Assembly (NCBI GenBank): GCA_012963895.1
Contig: DTUW01000046.1
Location: 1-9,213, forward strand
Direction: 5' to 3'
From: Campylobacterales bacterium
GTDB lineage: Bacteria > Campylobacterota > Campylobacteria > Campylobacterales > Thiovulaceae
Length of the DNA stretch: 9,213 nt
Shown: positions 5,837 to 9,213 of the stretch, one piece after another
Layout of the letters: each line of letters begins with the position of its first letter
Numbering within the stretch: position 1 is the stretch's first letter
Notes under the pieces: generated by a model
Databases searched by the model: none
What the model saw: the letters and a program-made list of their open reading frames with translations, nothing else
What the model was told of the DNA's origin: nothing
Position numbers and translations under genes: made by a program

Positions 5837-8053
5837 CTATCGAAGTTGTATATTGAATTTCTCTTTCAAAATCTCTAAGATTGAATTTATCAAGATATTT
5901 ATCTCCTCTTCTGCCAAAGTCTTATCCATAGCTTGAAGATGGAACCGGATAGTTAGGCTAACCTCATCAGAATTTAGTTGAAAAACATCGACAGGGTAGA
6001 ACTCTTGAAGTATTGGACTATTTACCCCCAATATTGCATCTCGAATTTTGCGATATTCCATATTTGAAGGAACTACTATACTCAAATCTCTGATAGAGCC
6101 TTGATATTTAGAATACTCTTGGGCTTGTGCGGTGTATAGTTCCAACTTGTCTAGCTCTATCTCTCCAATATAGGTTGTAGGAATTTCCAACTCCTCTTGA
6201 ATATCCAATCTCAATTTGTAGATATACCCTACATCTCTACCTTGTTGAATAACTTTCGCAGTTTGGTAAGGGTGTTGGAGTTGTGAAATAGGCTCAACCT
6301 GTTCCAATTCTCCTCCTCCAATCGAGGAAAGCACTTTTTTAGCAAAAGTCTCAAAATCTATCTCTCTCGGTTTTCCGCTATTGGAGATAGAAGGCTCTTC
6401 TAACTCTCCTGAAAATAGGAAAGTGATTACCTCCTTCTCCTCTCTCTCTTTTGAAAAGACTTTTCCTATCTCAAAGAGCGGAACCCGTTTTTTTCCAAAA
6501 TTGATATTTCTTTGAACTCCATTGAGAAGACCAATAGTTATCGTAGGGCGGAGGGTATCCATAGTATCCACAATAGGATTTATAAGCTTCTTACCATTTT
6601 CGATAGTTTCAAATCCATACTTTTGGAATATCTTCTCTTCTCCAAAAATATAGGTCATCGCTTCATAGAAACCATTCGCAATAGCTCGATTTCTGATTTT
6701 GGATTTCAGTAGATACCGTCGCGATGAGGTGTTATCTCTTCTCTTTTCAGTAAAAGAGAGCCTTTTAGAGGGGATATTATCTATTCCTATAATTCTTAGG
6801 ATTTCTTCAATAATATCTTGGGAGTTGGAAATATCATGACGAAACTTAGGAACTAAGACGGAAAGGGTATCCCCTTGTATCGATAGCTCAAATCCAAGTT
6901 TTTCCAAAATATCCACTACTCTATTTCGAGGTATCTCTGCTCCAATGAAATTGGAGATATAGCTAAATCCAATTTCAACCTTTCTTTTTGGAGTGATATT
7001 GGTAAATTTGGCTATCGGTTCTATACTATTCAGAAGTGAAAGGGATTTCAGAAAGTCCAAAGCTATCTGAATATTTGGTTCGCTCCCTCGTGAAGAGTTG
7101 TAATATAGTTCATCTGTCTCTAATTTCTTCTCATATACCAATTTCGATACTGTTTCAGGGTCTATATATGAAAGTTCGATAGTTGAGCTATCTTCAACCT
7201 TTGGAGTATAGATTCCTATCTTACTATTTCCAACTTTGAGAAGACCATCAGAGTAATCCAGTTTTGGAGTTTCATCTGAAACTGCTTTTGCTACTACACC
7301 AGTTGAGTGGGTGATATAGTTTAGGAGGTTTTGCAAATTATCTTGACCCAACTTACCAACAATAGCCAATCTGATTCGGATATATAGAGGAATATCTTCG
7401 ATACTACCAAATTTCAGATATTGAATATTGTAATCAAAATTTTCTATCTCTCCCGCCACCTCATCGAGTTTAGGAATATTCTTTTTTATCTCCAAATTTA
7501 GAGCGGTAGCTAAATCTCTTGCAACTCCATATATACTAAGACAATCCCCCCTATTTGCGGTTAGTTCAATTTCCACCATCTCATCATTGAAGATAGGGAA
7601 ATCTGATAGGGGTTTGCCGGGTTGTAATTCACCAATGGAACTATCCAGAACTACCACACCGTTTCCAACTCTCGCCATTCCAAACTCTTCGGTTGAGCAG
7701 AACATACCGAAACTCTCTACACCTCGTAACTTAGCTTTTTTGATTTTGAGATTTGGCAATTTAGTTCCTATTGTAGCCACAGGAACGAAATCCCCTATCT
7801 GAACCTCTCTATCATTAGTAACAATTTGGATATTGGACTCTTTTCCTATATCAACTGAACAGACCCGCAATTTATCTCCATTTGGGTGGGGTTCTATGTT
7901 TTCTATCTTTCCAACAACTACCCCATCAGGAGCTGAAAACTTTTTAGAGCTATCTACTTCCAATCCTATTCTATTTAGAGTTTTCTCAATCTCTTCAAGT
8001 GAAAAAGGTTCAATATCAATCCATTCATTTAACCACTGTTTTGTTATTATCAT
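5837..8053 (-). CDS. pheT: Phenylalanine--tRNA ligase beta subunit
   Basis: PheT is the beta chain of the cytoplasmic alpha2-beta2 enzyme that charges tRNA-Phe; it binds the tRNA and normally edits Tyr-tRNA-Phe. Domains in order: N-terminal segment (MIITKQWLNEWIDI); EMAP-like tRNA-binding domain 40-150 (HPNGDKL 56-62, KLRGVESFGMFCS 108-120); B3/B4 editing region about 210-345; B5 domain about 355-428 (VPKFRHDISNSQDIIEEI); catalytic-like B6/B7 region about 445-640; and anticodon-binding FDX-ACB domain 645-738 (SIRDLSIVVPSN). At 738 residues it is shorter than the 780-800 of many bacteria. The editing domain is divergent: the usual VDVTNY and GQPLHAFD blocks are not visible, and NYITHSTGVV (245-254) stands there instead. 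AAAGGTG about nine bases before the ATG supports the start. pheS is not upstream; apt diverges from it instead. Confidence 0.97.
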   Translation of the reverse strand: MIITKQWLNEWIDIEPFSLEEIEKTLNRIGLEVDSSKKFSAPDGVVVGKIENIEPHPNGDKLRVCSVDIGKESNIQIVTNDREVQIGDFVPVATIGTKLPNLKIKKAKLRGVESFGMFCSTEEFGMARVGNGVVVLDSSIGELQPGKPLSDFPIFNDEMVEIELTANRGDCLSIYGVARDLATALNLEIKKNIPKLDEVAGEIENFDYNIQYLKFGSIEDIPLYIRIRLAIVGKLGQDNLQNLLNYITHSTGVVAKAVSDETPKLDYSDGLLKVGNSKIGIYTPKVEDSSTIELSYIDPETVSKLVYEKKLETDELYYNSSRGSEPNIQIALDFLKSLSLLNSIEPIAKFTNITPKRKVEIGFSYISNFIGAEIPRNRVVDILEKLGFELSIQGDTLSVLVPKFRHDISNSQDIIEEILRIIGIDNIPSKRLSFTEKRRDNTSSRRYLLKSKIRNRAIANGFYEAMTYIFGEEKIFQKYGFETIENGKKLINPIVDTMDTLRPTITIGLLNGVQRNINFGKKRVPLFEIGKVFSKEREEKEVITFLFSGELEEPSISNSGKPREIDFETFAKKVLSSIGGGELEQVEPISQLQHPYQTAKVIQQGRDVGYIYKLRLDIQEELEIPTTYIGEIELDKLELYTAQAQEYSKYQGSIRDLSIVVPSNMEYRKIRDAILGVNSPILQEFYPVDVFQLNSDEVSLTIRFHLQAMDKTLAEEEINILINSILEILKEKFNIQLR

Positions 8054-8076
8054 CTATCAAACACCTTTTTTATAAA

Positions 8077-8084
8077 ATTATAAC
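8077..8084. promoter_or_regulatory. Overlapping divergent -10 elements, pheT and apt
   Basis: On the minus strand a perfect TATAAT (8082-8077) sits 23 bases before the pheT ATG. On the plus strand TATAAC (8079-8084), five of six matches, sits 22 bases before the apt GTG. They overlap within the 53-base gap, so polymerase could probably use only one at a time. Neither has a clear -35 box, and both leaders would be very short (about 16 bases). Confidence 0.4.
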
Positions 8085-8106
8085 TATTCAAATAGAAGGA
8101 GAAAAA

Positions 8107-8634
8107 GTGGATATAGAGAAAATTAGAGAAGCAATTAGAGTAGTTCCAGACTTTCCAAAAGAGGGAATAAATTTTATGGATATTACCACTCTTCTAAATA
8201 GAGGAGAACTATTTCAACAGGTAATAAATCATCTATATGAAAGATATAGAGATAGAGGAATAGAGTATATAGCAGGAATTGAGAGTCGAGGTTTTATTTT
8301 CGGAGCTTCTTTGGCTACAAAATTGGGAATAGGTTTCGTTCCAATCCGAAAAAAGGGAAAACTACCAGCCGATACCTATTCAGTCTCTTACGATTTGGAG
8401 TATGGAAGCGACACCCTCGAAATTCATAAAGATGCTTTTCATAATCGAGATGCGAAAGTGGTTCTAGTTGATGACCTATTGGCAACGGGTGGAACTGCTT
8501 CATCAGCAATAAAACTTATTGAAAAGTGTGGGGCGAAAGTTGATGAGGTCTTCTTTTTGATAAATCTCAAATTCCTGAAAGGGGAGGAAAAATTGGGAGT
8601 GCCTACATATTCGATATTGGAATTAGAGGAGTAA
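8107..8634 (+). CDS. apt: Adenine phosphoribosyltransferase
   Basis: Apt salvages adenine by joining it to PRPP to make AMP in the cytoplasm. The 175-residue protein aligns along its length with bacterial Apt: VVPDFPKEGINFMDITTLL near the N-terminus, the flexible-loop and base-contact region GIESRGFIFGA, FVPIRKKGKLPADTYSVSYDLEYG, and the PRPP-binding motif VVLVDDLLATGGTASSAI. I choose GTG at 8107 because AAGGAGA (8096-8102) lies just upstream and the Apt homology starts here. The frame stays open back to an ATG at 7999, but that would add 36 unrelated residues and overlap the divergent pheT start. The protein ends YSILELEE without the longer tail of some homologues. The porin gene follows after 52 bases and seems to have its own promoter. 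Confidence 0.96.
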   Translation: MDIEKIREAIRVVPDFPKEGINFMDITTLLNRGELFQQVINHLYERYRDRGIEYIAGIESRGFIFGASLATKLGIGFVPIRKKGKLPADTYSVSYDLEYGSDTLEIHKDAFHNRDAKVVLVDDLLATGGTASSAIKLIEKCGAKVDEVFFLINLKFLKGEEKLGVPTYSILELEE

Positions 8635-8643
8635 TCCCCTTTT

Positions 8644-8652
8644 TGTTACAAT
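8644..8652 (+). promoter_or_regulatory. Candidate extended -10 promoter for the porin gene
   Basis: TGTTACAAT fits the extended -10 pattern TGnTATAAT with one mismatch (TACAAT). Transcription would begin near 8659, giving a leader of about 28 bases that includes the AAAGG ribosome binding site (8676-8680). No -35 box is seen. The element overlaps the palindrome at 8646-8659. Confidence 0.4.
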
Positions 8653-8659
8653 ATTGTAA
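8646..8659. promoter_or_regulatory. 14-bp perfect palindrome upstream of the porin gene
   Basis: TTACAATATTGTAA reads the same on both strands, has no spacer and covers the presumed -10 element and start point of the porin gene. This is the geometry of an operator for a dimeric repressor. No regulator gene is in view, so the binding protein is unknown. The AT-rich sequence could also be chance. Confidence 0.35.
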
Positions 8660-8686
8660 TCGATTTGTGATATAGAAAGGTAATTT

Positions 8687-9213
8687 ATGAAACGACTTAG
8701 TTTGGTAACTGCTATATTGCTGGTTTCACAACCTGCATTTGGTGGTGATAGTGATAATGGTTGGTCTGTAAGTGGGAATATTCGAACCGCTTTTATTAGT
8801 GATGATGGAGATAGTTATGATGATGAGGTGCATGACCTCGCTACTGGTGGTTCTATCACTGTTCTCACTCCAAAGATTGAAAACAATTTTCAAATTGGAG
8901 CAACTCTATATACTGCTCAACCTCTTTTTGGGCAGAAAACAGACCAATGGCTAACGGAACACGACGGAAGTAGCTATTCATATCTTGGAGAGGCATATAT
9001 TACAGGAACTCTATTTGGAAAAACTGCGGTAATTTTGGGTCGAAAAGTTATCGATACTCCTTTTGCCGATTCTGATGATATTGGAATGGCTCCAAACTCT
9101 TTCGAGGTCTATCTGGTTCAAAATAGTGATATACCTAACTTCACTTTTACTGCTGGACGAGTTACCAAATGGGCTGGACACGATGCACCTGTTAGAGGTG
9201 AGTTTTCAGACTT
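8687..9213 (+). CDS. Campylobacterota Opr-type outer-membrane porin, 5' part (partial)
   Basis: The first 175 residues are present; the frame runs off the right edge. MKRLSLVTAILLVSQPAFG is a typical Sec signal peptide, with likely cleavage after G19. The mature part begins with alternating beta-strand sequence, aromatic residues and acidic turns (DDGDSYDDEVHD), as in outer-membrane barrels. The stretch YLGEAYITGTLFGKTAVILGRKVIDTPFADSDDIGMAPNSFE (about 99-140) resembles the conserved block of the OprD/Opr-like porins of Campylobacterota, which let small solutes through the outer membrane. AAAGG lies six bases before the ATG at 8687. Substrate cannot be judged from the visible part. The gene follows apt but has a plausible promoter of its own. 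Confidence 0.82.
   Translation, partial: MKRLSLVTAILLVSQPAFGGDSDNGWSVSGNIRTAFISDDGDSYDDEVHDLATGGSITVLTPKIENNFQIGATLYTAQPLFGQKTDQWLTEHDGSSYSYLGEAYITGTLFGKTAVILGRKVIDTPFADSDDIGMAPNSFEVYLVQNSDIPNFTFTAGRVTKWAGHDAPVRGEFSD

Noticed and set aside
7999..8106. In-frame upstream extension of apt to an ATG at 7999
   Set aside because: It would add 36 residues with no Apt similarity and overlap the divergent pheT start. A good Shine-Dalgarno sits directly before GTG 8107.
8578..8644. Possible apt terminator: AAAGGGGA (8578-8585) with TCCCCTTT (8635-8642) followed by Ts
   Set aside because: The eight-base arms match perfectly, but the 49-base loop lies inside coding sequence, which is unlike an intrinsic terminator.
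8671..8676. TATAGA with a TG two bases upstream as a porin promoter
   Set aside because: Transcription would start beyond the ribosome binding site, only a few bases before the ATG.
1..9213. Search for tRNA genes, CRISPR arrays, insertion sequences, toxin-antitoxin or phage genes
   Set aside because: All gaps are 60 bases or shorter and none holds a tRNA fold, spaced repeats, terminal inverted repeats or an extra small gene I could support.

Overview
The window looks like a housekeeping stretch of a Campylobacterota (Epsilonproteobacteria) chromosome. The ribosomal protein L34 is of the group's type, the cytochrome c synthase is the single fused CcsBA protein common in this group, PheT has a divergent editing domain, and the right edge begins an Opr-type porin carrying a GRKVIDTPFADSDDIG stretch. 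The DNA is AT-rich and densely coding. Genus cannot be fixed from the sequence; a free-living relative of Sulfurovum, Thiovulum or Sulfurimonas is a guess.

Layout. 1-294 (+): 3' end of an ankyrin-repeat gene. 304-1566 (-): GT-B glycosyltransferase, convergent with it. 1627-1761 (+): rpmH. 1749-2075 (+): rnpA, overlapping rpmH and lacking an ATG, GTG or TTG start. 2076-2654 (-): small V4R-like protein whose stop codon abuts that of rnpA. 2685-5786 (-): ccsBA. 5837-8053 (-): pheT. 8107-8634 (+): apt, divergent from pheT. 8687 to the right edge (+): signal-peptide-bearing porin. No gene-free stretch exceeds about 60 bases, and I see no tRNA, rRNA, CRISPR array or insertion sequence.

How the genes relate. 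pheT, ccsBA and the V4R-like gene run in one direction with gaps of 50 and 30 bases and are probably one transcription unit. It mixes tRNA charging, cytochrome c maturation and an unknown protein. rpmH-rnpA is a classical translation/RNase P pair, but here it is boxed in by two minus-strand genes and has no yidD/yidC after it. pheT and apt share a 53-base divergent promoter region.

The most unusual signal is compositional. The palindromes GATC, GTAC and ACGT are completely absent from 9.2 kb, although their component trinucleotides are common. GAGATAG/CTATCTC is strongly over-represented on both strands. I found no clear new multi-gene system. The best leads are the tetramer absences, the non-canonical rnpA start and the V4R-like gene beside ccsBA.
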